Below are positions 32,649 through 41,244 of a DNA stretch of 45,012 bases, piece by piece. The stretch spans positions 1-45,012 of the forward strand of contig CAMDMA010000030.1 of assembly GCA_945902075.1 (NCBI GenBank), in the 5' to 3' direction. The position numbers were made by a program, and so were the translations under genes. This DNA comes from Candidatus Kuenenia stuttgartensis. GTDB lineage: Bacteria > Planctomycetota > Phycisphaerae > Phycisphaerales > SM1A02. Below the pieces are notes generated by a model, which had not been told where the DNA came from, did not search any database, and saw nothing but the letters and a program-made list of their open reading frames with translations. Every line of letters starts with the position of its first letter. Position 1 is the stretch's first letter.

Positions 32649-33541
32649 CCCAACAGTTCACCGCCCTCCCAACCCACGCAGCAGCAGGTCCACTCTTTGC
32701 GCATATCGCTCGACAGAAGACCGGCACCGCGCTGCTTGAGTTCGCAGTACTCGGCTCGAGTTCCGCAGGGAATGCGTCGATTCTTCGTGTCACAACGGCT
32801 GATTCACGAAGACAGATTCTTATCGATGCCGGCCTTTCGCCCCGCGCCGTTCGCGGCCATCTGTCCGTGCTTGACTTCGAAATGGACGAGACGAACGAGG
32901 TTCTTTTCACACACTTCGACAACGACCACGCGAAATCGGGATGGGGAAAAGTCGCGATGGAAACGGGGCTGCGACTTCGCTGCTCATCGCGCCATGTTGC
33001 CGGTGCGCGCGCGCGCGGCTACCCAGACATCGCGATTGAGTCGTTTGACGCGCGCGGCGCAGGATTCGATCTTGGACCGGTGCGGGTGATTCCTTGCGAA
33101 AATCCGCACGACGATGGCGGTACCGTCGCGTTTCGCCTCGAAACTCCTGCGGGCGATCTCGGTTTCGCAACGGATCTTGGCCGCGTTTCCGACGCGCTTA
33201 TCGATTCCATGCGCGGAGTACACCTGCTCGCGATCGAGTCGAACTACGACCCCGTCATGCAGGAAAGTTCGAATCGACCGCGGTTTCTCAAGGACCGCAT
33301 CATGGGCGGTCGCGGACACTTGTCGAATGCAGAGTGCATCGATGCCGTGCGCGCGATTGCGTGGCCCGATGAACCTGAGCAAGTTGTGCTGCTGCATCTT
33401 TCCCGCGACTGTAACTGCCGCGAACTCGTGGGTGACCTCTGGGCAGATGCTCTCCCCTCGCTCGCGCCGAAACTCCGTATTTCGCAGCCTTTTGCGGCGA
33501 TGCAACCGATTCGAATGAAGGAAGGCAGAGTACAACCATGA
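32645..33541 (+). CDS. Metallo-beta-lactamase-fold hydrolase, YycJ/WalJ-like, with altered metal motif
   Basis: Protein of 298 residues. The core FAVLGSSSAGNASILRV and ILIDAGLSPRAVRGHL match YycJ-type MBL-fold proteins, and LAIESNYDP and LLHLSRDCN match the later metal-site regions. The usual THxHxDH reads THFDNDH, so the second histidine is aspartate. That change could alter the metal site or indicate a distinct nuclease or phosphodiesterase subgroup. The first 30 residues are an extension. It overlaps lpxA by 4 bases and its own stop overlaps the next gene by 4 bases, so three genes are translationally coupled. Confidence 0.82.
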   Translation: MTQQFTALPTHAAAGPLFAHIARQKTGTALLEFAVLGSSSAGNASILRVTTADSRRQILIDAGLSPRAVRGHLSVLDFEMDETNEVLFTHFDNDHAKSGWGKVAMETGLRLRCSSRHVAGARARGYPDIAIESFDARGAGFDLGPVRVIPCENPHDDGGTVAFRLETPAGDLGFATDLGRVSDALIDSMRGVHLLAIESNYDPVMQESSNRPRFLKDRIMGGRGHLSNAECIDAVRAIAWPDEPEQVVLLHLSRDCNCRELVGDLWADALPSLAPKLRISQPFAAMQPIRMKEGRVQP

Positions 33542-34335
33542 GCAACGACCCTGCCCGCGAGGAACCTGTTCAGATCGAGTCCATAGGTTGGCTCGCGCTC
33601 GTCGCACGCTGGGTCGAGATCGCGCGTGCGAGCCGCGCGATTCCCGCAAGCGACGCGCGACTCCGGGACTCGATCCCCGAACTCATCACGATTGAAGCAA
33701 CAACTGCAGCACTCGGTGAACTTGGTCAACTCCCCGCCATCGAGCGTCCCCATGCGCGGGTCGTCGCAGAGGTCACCATTCGCCGAGCTGCCCGCACACT
33801 CGACCAGTTATGGCGTGGTGAGGAGTGGCCTGCGGAGTTTCTTGAGGCCTGCGAAGTTGCCGAGCGCGCGCTCCGCCTCGCGATCTACGCTGGGCTTGAG
33901 GAATTCGTGGTCGACGATGTTGAGCCGTTCACAGTGCCGGATCTCGAACTCGGTTTCACAGACACCGATCCGACCACCCACATTGGGACGCTCGCCGTGA
34001 TGCCGCCTGGGTCGATCGCGATGCCGAGTGAACCGGTTGCGTGGTGGTGCGGACGCCAGGCTCCATCCATCCAATCGCCGAGACTGAGCCGCCGACCCGC
34101 TGCCGCGCCAACTCAGGTGTATCGCGTGCTTGACGAGCGCGGCCGCTTCGTCGAGGACATTGTCGCGAGCCTGGAGGACGACCTCGCCGCCGGACTGCCG
34201 ATGCTCACCCCGCTTCTTCTCGACGGTGTGACCATCGGTCGATTTCTCCATGCAGCTGAGCCGTGGGAAGCGTTGCAGCGGCGCGGTCTTGACGGACGCT
34301 CCACCATCCCCGTCCGCCGCGGCGACTTTGCCTGA
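33538..34335 (+). CDS. Conserved-looking protein of unknown function
   Basis: A 265-residue protein not recognised. The first half is helical (GWLALVARWVEIARASRAIP, TTAALGELGQL, ARVVAEVTIRRAARTL) and acidic. The middle has a short hydrophobic beta stretch with THIGTLAVMPPGSIAM, and the end carries QVYRVLDERGRFVEDIVASL. No signal peptide, membrane segment or catalytic motif is visible. It starts inside the stop of the MBL-fold gene (ATGA overlap). The next gene has its own -10-like box, so this may end the lpxA unit. Confidence 0.65.
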   Translation: MSNDPAREEPVQIESIGWLALVARWVEIARASRAIPASDARLRDSIPELITIEATTAALGELGQLPAIERPHARVVAEVTIRRAARTLDQLWRGEEWPAEFLEACEVAERALRLAIYAGLEEFVVDDVEPFTVPDLELGFTDTDPTTHIGTLAVMPPGSIAMPSEPVAWWCGRQAPSIQSPRLSRRPAAAPTQVYRVLDERGRFVEDIVASLEDDLAAGLPMLTPLLLDGVTIGRFLHAAEPWEALQRRGLDGRSTIPVRRGDFA

Positions 34336-34379
34336 ATCCATCGCCATTTACGCGGCGCCTCCGCTACCCTCCGGCCCCG

Positions 34380-36299
34380 ATGTCTGATGCGCTCACCCAT
34401 GAATGCGGCCTTGCCTTCGTACGGCTCCGCAAGCCGCTCTCGTGGTTCCAACGCGAGCATGGCGATCCGCTGTGGGGCCTTCGGCGGCTTTATCTCCTGA
34501 TGGAGAAACAGCACAACCGTGGCCAGGACGGCGCGGGAATCGCCTGCGTCAAGTTCGACATGCCCGCAGGCGACGCATTTCTCGAGCGCGAGCGCACGGC
34601 CAAGCGGAATCCGATCGAGCGGCTCTTCGATGAAGCGCTCTCTCCGGCGCGCGATTTCAGCGAGTCCGAACTCGCGACGATGGACGAGACCCAACTCAAA
34701 AAACGCTTCCGTCTCCTTGGCGAAGTGTTACTCGGCCACCTGCGGTACGGCACACATGGCGGTCGTGCAAGTTCGATGTGCCATCCGTACCTTCGCCGAT
34801 CGAACGCAGAATCACGCTCCATCGCGATGGCCGGAAACTTCAACCTCACCAATTCGTCGGAACTCTTCGAGAAGTTGGTCGCGTACGGCCTCCATCCGGT
34901 TGGCGACAGTGATACCGGCGTCGTCCTCGAGAAAATCGGCTATTTCGTCGATCGCGAGCATGCCCATCTTGAAGCCACGATGGGCGCGGGATCGTTTCTG
35001 AATCTTGAAGGTTCAATGCTCGCGACGGAAATCTCGCGGCAACTTGACCTCGCGCGCGTTCTTCGCCGGGCGACGGAGCACTTCGATGGCGGCTACGTCT
35101 TCGCAGGGCTCCTTGGAAATGGCGACAGTTTCGTCTGCCGCGATCCTGCTGGTATCCGGCCAGGGTTTTTTCTTGTTCGTGACGATTGCATCGCAGTCGC
35201 GAGTGAGCGAGCCGCGCTCTCGACCGTCTTCGACACCGATCCACGCGAGATTGAGCCGATTCCCCCCGGCCACGCGCTCATCATCAAGCGTGATGGGACT
35301 TTTTCTCTCGAGCGCTTCGCCGAACAATTGCCGCTGCGACAGTGCACATTCGAGCGCATTTATTTCTCACGCGGAAACGATCCAGCGATCTATCGAGAGC
35401 GCAAGCAACTCGGCCGAAACCTGGCGCCTCGTGTTGTTTCATTGCTCAAGGACGACCTCGATCACGCAGTCTTTGGCTTTATTCCCAACACATCCGAGAC
35501 GTCGTACCTCGGCCTCCTCGAAGCACTCGGCGAGACGAGGCAGCGCATGGCAGCCGAACGTATCTGGTCAATGGTGCAGGCCGGAACTGCCACGCGGGCG
35601 TCGATCGACGCAGCGCTTGCAGGCCGCGTTCGTGGTGAAAAAGTTGCGCATAAGGACCAACGACTGCGCACGTTCATTACCCATGACTCCGCGCGGAAGG
35701 ACCTCGTCAACCACATCTACGACATCACGCGCGGGACGATTTATCCTGGTGATACGCTTGTGGTGGTCGATGATTCCATTGTGCGCGGTACGACTCTGCG
35801 TGAGTCGATCATCACGATGCTCGCGCGGCTCAATCCTCGCAGCATGGTGGTCGCAAGTGCGAGCCCTCCGATCATGTATCCCGACTGCTACGGCATCGAC
35901 ATGAGCCAACTTGGGCGTTTCATCGCGTTTGAAGCAGCGGTCGCCATCGTTCGTGAGCGCGGCCAAGATGATGTTCTCGCTGAGATTGAAGCCAAGTGCA
36001 TTGAGCAAGCTGGCCGCGACCCGTCGTGCATGAAGAACGAGGTGGCGCGTCTCTACGCGCTCTCGACCCACGAGGACATTGAGAACAAAGTGGCAGAGCT
36101 CATCCGCTCCGACACACTTAAGTGGCAAGGACGGATCGATGTGGTCTACCAGTCGGTCGCGGGGCTCCGCGCTTCGATGCCCGAGCACACGGGCGACTGG
36201 TACTTCACCGGCGAGTATCCCACGCCTGGGGGTTATCGGGTGCTCAACACCGCCTATCTCAATTGGCGCCGCGGTAAAGATGGAAAGCGGGCGTATTGA
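34380..36299 (+). CDS. purF: Amidophosphoribosyltransferase, long form
   Basis: First step of purine synthesis: makes phosphoribosylamine from PRPP and glutamine. The N-terminal glutaminase domain has the catalytic Cys in THECGLAFVRL; eight or nine residues precede it, so a propeptide must be removed, as in Bacillus PurF. MEKQHNRGQDGAG, HLRYGTHGG and AMAGNFNLTN follow. The C-terminal phosphoribosyltransferase domain carries ERIYFSRGN, the PRPP loop TLVVVDDSIVRGTT and SASPPIMYPDCYGIDM. At 639 residues it exceeds E. coli PurF (505) and resembles the long form seen in Bacteroidetes. TACCCT lies 9 bases before the ATG. It may be the sole purF or a paralogue. Confidence 0.9.
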   Translation: MSDALTHECGLAFVRLRKPLSWFQREHGDPLWGLRRLYLLMEKQHNRGQDGAGIACVKFDMPAGDAFLERERTAKRNPIERLFDEALSPARDFSESELATMDETQLKKRFRLLGEVLLGHLRYGTHGGRASSMCHPYLRRSNAESRSIAMAGNFNLTNSSELFEKLVAYGLHPVGDSDTGVVLEKIGYFVDREHAHLEATMGAGSFLNLEGSMLATEISRQLDLARVLRRATEHFDGGYVFAGLLGNGDSFVCRDPAGIRPGFFLVRDDCIAVASERAALSTVFDTDPREIEPIPPGHALIIKRDGTFSLERFAEQLPLRQCTFERIYFSRGNDPAIYRERKQLGRNLAPRVVSLLKDDLDHAVFGFIPNTSETSYLGLLEALGETRQRMAAERIWSMVQAGTATRASIDAALAGRVRGEKVAHKDQRLRTFITHDSARKDLVNHIYDITRGTIYPGDTLVVVDDSIVRGTTLRESIITMLARLNPRSMVVASASPPIMYPDCYGIDMSQLGRFIAFEAAVAIVRERGQDDVLAEIEAKCIEQAGRDPSCMKNEVARLYALSTHEDIENKVAELIRSDTLKWQGRIDVVYQSVAGLRASMPEHTGDWYFTGEYPTPGGYRVLNTAYLNWRRGKDGKRAY

Positions 36300-36414
36300 C
36301 CGCAGTTTTTGTGTTTCTGTCGGAAGACTCGCTCCGCGATGGCTTCGCCTAGGCGTGTCAAGAGCTGCGTGAATTGGGTCTCGCGGTTGGATCGCGGCTG
36401 TCCAACGTCATGTC

Positions 36415-36443
36415 TTGACGGACGCGGCGGTTTCCGCTCTACT
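36415..36443 (+). promoter_or_regulatory. Near-consensus sigma-70 promoter of rpsD
   Basis: TTGACG (36415-36420), 17-bp spacer, TCTACT (36438-36443). This is the best two-part promoter in the window. The start point would fall near 36450, leaving a leader of about 115 nt before rpsD. Confidence 0.75.
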
Positions 36444-36503
36444 CTCGATCCCCAATGAATCGGCTCTCGACGCTCGTGCGTCGCTGAACCAGAAGTCAAC
36501 AGC

Positions 36504-36535
36504 CCGATCCCCGGCGCACGACGGCGCCCGATCGG
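36504..36535 (+). promoter_or_regulatory. Stem-loop in the rpsD leader
   Basis: Outer stem CCGATC/GATCGG and inner stem GGCGC/GCGCC with loop ACGACG form one hairpin that ends 28 bases before the rpsD ATG. S4 often controls its own synthesis by binding mRNA leaders, so this is a candidate site; direct proof is absent. Confidence 0.35.
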
Positions 36536-36563
36536 ACAATCCCTGCAGGAAACTGGAAGAACC

Positions 36564-37163
36564 ATGTCGCGCTATCTCGGTCCGAAGGTGAAGCTCTCGC
36601 GCAAGGTCGGCGTCCCGATTGCGGACATTCCAAAGCACACCTCGAAGCGCCAGCTCACGACCCCGGGCGTCCACGGCGCACGCGGTCGCCGTCAAAAAGC
36701 CTACGGCATCCGCAAGGACGAAAAGCAGAAGCTTCGCTTCCACTACAACGTTCTTGAGCGTCAGTTCCGCCGCTACCTCGTCGAAGCAGGCCGCCGACCC
36801 GGAAACACCGGTGAAGTGCTGATGCAGCTTCTCGAGCTCCGCCTCGACAACGTTCTGCGTCGCGCTGGCTTTGCCCGCACGATCTGGGGCGCGCGTCAAC
36901 TCTGCGTGCACGGTCACGTCAAGGTGAACGGCGAGAAGGTCGACCGTCCTTCGTTCTCGCTCTCGGTTGGCGATGTCGTCACCGTCCGCGACCAGATCCA
37001 GAAGCTCTGCCGCGAGCAGATGGAATCGATTCCGGGCCACCAGGTTCCGGGTTGGATTGCTGTCAATCCGGCAGAACTCTCGGTCAAGTGTGTCTCGATG
37101 CCAACCTCCGATCAGATTCCGTTCGATGTCAACACGAACCTGATCGTCGAGTTCTACCGCTAA
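36564..37163 (+). CDS. rpsD: 30S ribosomal protein S4 (uS4)
   Basis: Primary 16S rRNA-binding protein. The 199 residues begin MSRYLGPKVKLSRKVGVP, lack the zinc-binding cysteines of the other S4 class, and hold the conserved RLDNVLRRAGFARTIWGARQ and S4 RNA-binding domain VHGHVKVNGEKVDRPSFSL. The ATG at 36564 follows GGAAG. Unlike the usual alpha-operon position (near rpsK, rpoA, rplQ), rpsD stands alone here with its own consensus promoter and terminator. It probably represents a stand-alone transcription unit. Confidence 0.97.
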   Translation: MSRYLGPKVKLSRKVGVPIADIPKHTSKRQLTTPGVHGARGRRQKAYGIRKDEKQKLRFHYNVLERQFRRYLVEAGRRPGNTGEVLMQLLELRLDNVLRRAGFARTIWGARQLCVHGHVKVNGEKVDRPSFSLSVGDVVTVRDQIQKLCREQMESIPGHQVPGWIAVNPAELSVKCVSMPTSDQIPFDVNTNLIVEFYR

Positions 37164-37205
37164 AGTTGCGCGCGGTAAAACGCGCACAACACCGTGAAGC
37201 CTACG

Positions 37206-37240
37206 AGGCCGGAGCAAGTGCTTCGGCCTTGTTTCTTTTT
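37206..37240 (+). terminator. rpsD intrinsic terminator
   Basis: A 10-bp stem AGGCCGGAGC (37206-37215) / GCTTCGGCCT (37220-37229) with one G-T pair and a 4-nt loop, followed by TGTTTCTTTTT. It lies 42 bases after the rpsD stop. Confidence 0.8.
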
Positions 37241-37273
37241 CGGCCTTGTTTCTTTTTCGGCCTTGTTTCTTTT
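37224..37273 (+). repeat. Triplicated 17-bp terminator tail
   Basis: CGGCCTTGTTTCTTTTT occurs at 37224-37240 and 37241-37257, with a third, slightly changed copy at 37258-37273. Each copy holds part of the terminator's 3' arm plus its U-tract. The ascending arm could pair with any copy. The array lies in the leader of the following membrane-protein gene. Confidence 0.75.
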
Positions 37274-37334
37274 CTCGACGTCGTTTCTCTCCTCCACAAG
37301 GAAACCTCGGTTTCCGATATTCTCCCTGACCAAT

Positions 37335-39311
37335 ATGCTTAAGTTCCTTCGACAGTACAACCAGTGGATTCTCGTGGTCGGTGGCACCCTGCTTCTGATC
37401 ACGTTTCTCATGCCAACCGCTATCCAAAATTGCGCACAGGAAAGCGCAGTCTCCGGTGCGACTTGGGCGACCTACGACGGTGACAAGTTGGTCACTGGCG
37501 CTGATCTCGAAGCTTCGCGCGGAGAGATGCGCGTCGTCGAGCTTGTCGGAAATCAGGTGCTGAATTCGCTGGGTGCAGATCGCGACCCGGCCCACTGGTG
37601 GCTGCTCACCCACGAAGCCGCGCAAGCCGGACTCGTCGGTGGACTTGGCGACGGCGAGGCGATCGTTGTGCAAATGGCGGCGCAACGCGCGGAGGCGGCC
37701 AAGACGAATCCAAACATGGGCGGCACAACGCCCGACGCTTTGATGGGCGAGCTCGTTCGAAACTCGCGCACCAACCGCGATGTTGTGCTCAACACCCTTG
37801 CGAAGATGCAGGGCGTTTCTCGTCTCGTCAACCTGTCTGCGAACATCGATCGCGTGAGCAACGCGCGCTTTGAGCATGCAGCAGCGCAGGCGCTTCTCGG
37901 GGTTTCCGGCGACATGTTCATCGTCGATGCGCGTGTGATACCAGCGATCGAGCCATCGCCGATCCAAGTTGCAGCTGTCGAGGAAGCGCTCCTCGCCGAG
38001 CATTTCAAGAAGTTTGCTGACAAGCCGGCGCCTGTCGGCGGAAAGCCCGGGCGCGACAACTTCGGCTACCGAATCCCTGACCAGGTCAAACTGGAATGGC
38101 TCACCATTCCGAAGGCGTCCGTTGCGGCGAGCGTCCAGAATGCTCCTGAGCTCGCGACCCTCGCCCTTAAGAAGCGGTTCGCGCAAGACCCCGCGAAGTA
38201 TGGCGCACCTGCCGACGGTAGCGGAACCTTCACCGCCTTCGAGTCCGCCGTCCGCTCAAAGACCACGGATGAACTCGTCACCCAACGCCTCGACGCGATT
38301 GCAAAGTTCGCAACCGACCAGCTTGGGCTCGCGCAGCGCACACTGAAGCGCGACGGCGCCTACTTTGCGCTGCCCACCGATTGGGCGAGCCAAATGCCCG
38401 GCTTTCCATCACTCGCGCAGTCGATCGCGGCTGAGTTCGCGATTGAGTCACCGATCTACCGATCAAGTGGCGAGAGTTGGATGGGCCCAGCCGAACTGGA
38501 AGCAGACCCGATTCTTGGTCAACTCTCGACTGATCGCTTCGGTGTCGCCATTCGCCTTCCGCAGCTGGTGGCTGGCGCGAAAGAGCTTTCTGCCAACAAC
38601 CTCAATGCACCTTTCCAGCTCAACATCGCAAGCCCCCCGCTTGTTTCGAATACAGGCGATGTGACGTTTGTGCGATTGATCTCTGCGGAAACTTCGCGGC
38701 CGGCAGCGGACCTCGCTGCTGTGCGCGACGCTGTCGTCCGGGACGTGCTGTCCATCGCTCGGTTTGAGTGGTTGGAAAAGAACCAAGACGCGATTGCGCA
38801 ACAAGTCGTGGCGGAAGGAATTCGCCCCGTCGCTGCGAAGTACGGTTCCGAAGTGCTCTTCGCAAATGAACTGCGCGAGGCAAACCCGCAATTCGTCACG
38901 TATGGCATCCGCCTTGCGAATCCAATCCCGGGACTGGGAACGGACGCAAAAGCACTCGCTGCGATCATCCAGAAAGCTTCGAAGTTGCCCGCGACGGCTG
39001 ACCTCTCCACCATCCCTGCCGCGGAGCGCACCTTTACTGTGCCCGCTGCCGATCAGCTTTCGCTGGTGGTGATTCAAGTCTCCGCACTCGCGCCGCTCAC
39101 GATTGAGCAATACCGGGAAATCGCTGCGAATCCGCAGAGCGTTGGCATCGTGCGCGATCCAAACTTCGGCATCAATCCCTCGATCATGTTCAACTTTGAG
39201 TCACTCGCAAAGCGTCACGACTTCAAGCTCACGCGCCTCGAGGGTGATGAGGATGAAGCCGCCGCGGAAAGTGCGGAAGCGTCGGCATCCTCCGCTGCGA
39301 ACAACGCTTGA
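37335..39311 (+). CDS. SurA-N/PpiD-like membrane-anchored periplasmic protein
   Basis: Protein of 658 residues with one N-terminal membrane anchor, MLKFLRQYNQWILVVGGTLLL, and a long periplasmic part. The anchor and the following helical stretch (ATYDGDKLVTGADLEASRGE) are the SurA-N/PpiD-like start seen in many Planctomycetes. The rest is Ala-rich and helical, with a GYRIPDQVKLEWLTIPKASV segment where PpiD-like proteins have a rotamase domain, but I cannot confirm a full PpiC domain. It ends in an acidic/Ala tail. It may help fold envelope proteins. The ATG at 37335 is preferred; the 47-residue upstream extension encodes the triplicated repeat. TATTCT lies 11 bases upstream. Confidence 0.7.
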   Translation: MLKFLRQYNQWILVVGGTLLLITFLMPTAIQNCAQESAVSGATWATYDGDKLVTGADLEASRGEMRVVELVGNQVLNSLGADRDPAHWWLLTHEAAQAGLVGGLGDGEAIVVQMAAQRAEAAKTNPNMGGTTPDALMGELVRNSRTNRDVVLNTLAKMQGVSRLVNLSANIDRVSNARFEHAAAQALLGVSGDMFIVDARVIPAIEPSPIQVAAVEEALLAEHFKKFADKPAPVGGKPGRDNFGYRIPDQVKLEWLTIPKASVAASVQNAPELATLALKKRFAQDPAKYGAPADGSGTFTAFESAVRSKTTDELVTQRLDAIAKFATDQLGLAQRTLKRDGAYFALPTDWASQMPGFPSLAQSIAAEFAIESPIYRSSGESWMGPAELEADPILGQLSTDRFGVAIRLPQLVAGAKELSANNLNAPFQLNIASPPLVSNTGDVTFVRLISAETSRPAADLAAVRDAVVRDVLSIARFEWLEKNQDAIAQQVVAEGIRPVAAKYGSEVLFANELREANPQFVTYGIRLANPIPGLGTDAKALAAIIQKASKLPATADLSTIPAAERTFTVPAADQLSLVVIQVSALAPLTIEQYREIAANPQSVGIVRDPNFGINPSIMFNFESLAKRHDFKLTRLEGDEDEAAAESAEASASSAANNA

Positions 39312-39356
39312 TTGCTCATTTGGGTTTGCGAGCGCGTCGGACAAGCGAAAGAACAC

Positions 39357-39758
39357 ATGAGCACTGAAGCACTTCCCAATGTCAAGTTCGAGGACTTCGC
39401 GAAACTCGATTTTCGCGTCGCGACGATCTTGAGCGCTGAACCTCATCCGAATGCCGACAAGCTCCTCAAAATCCGACTCGACGACGGCACTCCCGAGGGT
39501 CGACAGGTTTGCGCCGGAATCAAGGCGTGGTATGACCCCGCGACACTTGTTGGGACGCAAGTTGTGATCGTGGCCAATCTCGAACCGCGTCAACTGCGCG
39601 GCGAGGTGAGCCAAGGCATGATTCTCGCCGCGAGCGATCTGAAGCCGCTTGCAGAGGGCACCGCAGCAAGTGGCGATGCAAAGCCGGGCGTAGACGAGCG
39701 CGATGTTGTCGTGCTCACCGTCGCGAAGCCCGTAAAGCCTGGCTCACGCGTGTCGTGA
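39357..39758 (+). CDS. Stand-alone tRNA-binding (OB-fold) domain protein
   Basis: A 133-residue protein matching the C-terminal tRNA-binding domain of methionyl-tRNA synthetase and CsaA: FEDFAKLDFRVATILSAEPHPNADKLLKIRLD, then KAWYDPATLVGTQVVIVANL and RGEVSQGMILAAS. Such free domains dimerise and bind tRNA, or assist MetRS. Residues after about 105 (DLKPLAEGTAASGDAKPG) form a small insertion before the final strand. The ATG at 39357 fits the family start. It follows the SurA-N-like gene by 45 bases, possibly in the same transcript. Confidence 0.9.
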   Translation: MSTEALPNVKFEDFAKLDFRVATILSAEPHPNADKLLKIRLDDGTPEGRQVCAGIKAWYDPATLVGTQVVIVANLEPRQLRGEVSQGMILAASDLKPLAEGTAASGDAKPGVDERDVVVLTVAKPVKPGSRVS

Positions 39759-39787
39759 TTCGAGCGTGCATCGTGCACCACGCGTAC

Positions 39788-41227
39788 TCATAATTCATCG
39801 TCGAGCGACGGCGACGGGTCAATGGACGGCTCGCTTGAAGTCGGTGTCGGGGTATCAGTTGGCCCCTCCACCCGCTCCTGACGCGTGATCTCCGCATCAT
39901 GGATTCGCCAACCATCGCTGTTTGCGGCGACGACAAAACGACCGTCGTACTCGTTCGTGCGATTGTGGGCGTGGCCCCAGTGGGTAACACGGCCATCGAC
40001 CTGCCACGATGCCTCGATCACAAATGCAGAAACGCTCGTCTCACCCACGACGATCTCGCCATGCGAAACCACTCGGGTTGAAATCGGACGAACCGTGACG
40101 ACCCGACTCATCGCTCCGCCCTCTTCTTCCATGACAAGCGCTCGACGGACTCCGAGATAGGTCTCCTCGAGCAATGCACCGTCGACACTTGCTGCCAACG
40201 CGTCATACACGGCACTTTCGCTGTCGTAATCAAACGCGCGGTAGAGATTCGCGTGAAGCGCCTCAAAGGTCTGCTGCGCTTCCACCTCATCAGGTGGAAG
40301 CGATGGGCGGGTTCCAAGGGAGAGAAATGCGGGGCCGGAAGGTCGTATCACCAAGACGATGAGTGCCGCAGCCAGCCCGGTTGCAAGCGAAACACGCGGC
40401 GTACAGCGCGTGAGTGCTGCGACGAGAAACGCGGCTGTGAAGGACACGAAGGCAATCGTCGCCCATGGCGGCACGAGCGGCCGCGGTGCTGGTGGCGTTG
40501 GCACTGCCTCAAGCCGCGCGGCAATTCCCTCCCCCGGACGATGCCAGGTGTAGCCTGGCTCCGCACGTGTGAAGAGCAACTGCGAGCGGAGTCCATCCGC
40601 AGTCCACTCCGCAGCGATTTCAAGCGGCGGCTTCGACGCCAACGGCGACAGAAGATCCGGCGGGTACACAGGCCACGCGAGCGCAACCTCGTTTGGCTTT
40701 TCCTTGAGCGGATAGGCAAGTTCAAACGAAATCTTTCGAAGTCCGCGCCAACCACTCAATGGGAAGAGTGGGAGCAGCACCTCATCGGGTGAGTTGAGTT
40801 CGACCTTGCGAATCAACGGTACAACGGTAAATCCGTCGATACGCACCGGCATTTGTTGCACAAAGTAGGCTTGCAGTTTCGGCGCGAGAAATCTGACCTC
40901 GCTTTCATCGATCCGCTCAGAATCCTCGCGACCGACATCGAGCATCCAGTCGAGGAAGACGAGGTTCATCGCAATTTCGATGACGAACTCGCTCTCCTGG
41001 AGTCGGAAGCGCAAGTCGCAGTGAGGACCATCTTGAGGGTGGCGCGCTTCGAACCCCATGTTTCCTGAGGTAATCGCAACGATTTCAGACCGCGGTCGGC
41101 AATACCCTGCGAGGGCCGTGGTAGAACATTCTGCGACACCGAAAGCGGCAACAGATAGCGTCAAGGCCGCCCATGAACTCAATTGCGCGAGAGCACGCGG
41201 AATCCGCCCCAGAGTTAGACGCAGCAT
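39788..41227 (-). CDS. Unknown membrane-anchored protein with two transmembrane helices
   Basis: Protein of 479 residues, not assigned. A likely signal sequence (LSSWAALTLSVAAFGVAECS) opens the chain. The N-terminal domain (to about 290) is beta-rich with EVLLPLFPLSGWRGLRKISF, then two membrane helices (TIAFVSFTAAFLVAAL and GLAAALIVLVIR) and a C-terminal domain FEALHANLYRAFDYDSESAVYDALAAS that ends in an NTF2-like-looking beta stretch (HWGHAHNRTNEYDGRFVVAA). The C-terminal tail is Thr/Pro/Ser-rich. The start codon at 41227 is uncertain; it leaves only 17 bases to the divergent peptidase start. No homologue is recognised. Confidence 0.6.
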   Translation of the reverse strand: MLRLTLGRIPRALAQLSSWAALTLSVAAFGVAECSTTALAGYCRPRSEIVAITSGNMGFEARHPQDGPHCDLRFRLQESEFVIEIAMNLVFLDWMLDVGREDSERIDESEVRFLAPKLQAYFVQQMPVRIDGFTVVPLIRKVELNSPDEVLLPLFPLSGWRGLRKISFELAYPLKEKPNEVALAWPVYPPDLLSPLASKPPLEIAAEWTADGLRSQLLFTRAEPGYTWHRPGEGIAARLEAVPTPPAPRPLVPPWATIAFVSFTAAFLVAALTRCTPRVSLATGLAAALIVLVIRPSGPAFLSLGTRPSLPPDEVEAQQTFEALHANLYRAFDYDSESAVYDALAASVDGALLEETYLGVRRALVMEEEGGAMSRVVTVRPISTRVVSHGEIVVGETSVSAFVIEASWQVDGRVTHWGHAHNRTNEYDGRFVVAANSDGWRIHDAEITRQERVEGPTDTPTPTSSEPSIDPSPSLDDEL

Positions 41228-41244
41228 CAACCGAAGAACCCAAC

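Noticed and set aside
36408-38186. 592-residue minus-strand frame over rpsD and the SurA-N-like gene
   Set aside because: It crosses the rpsD promoter, terminator and repeat array and opposes two real genes.
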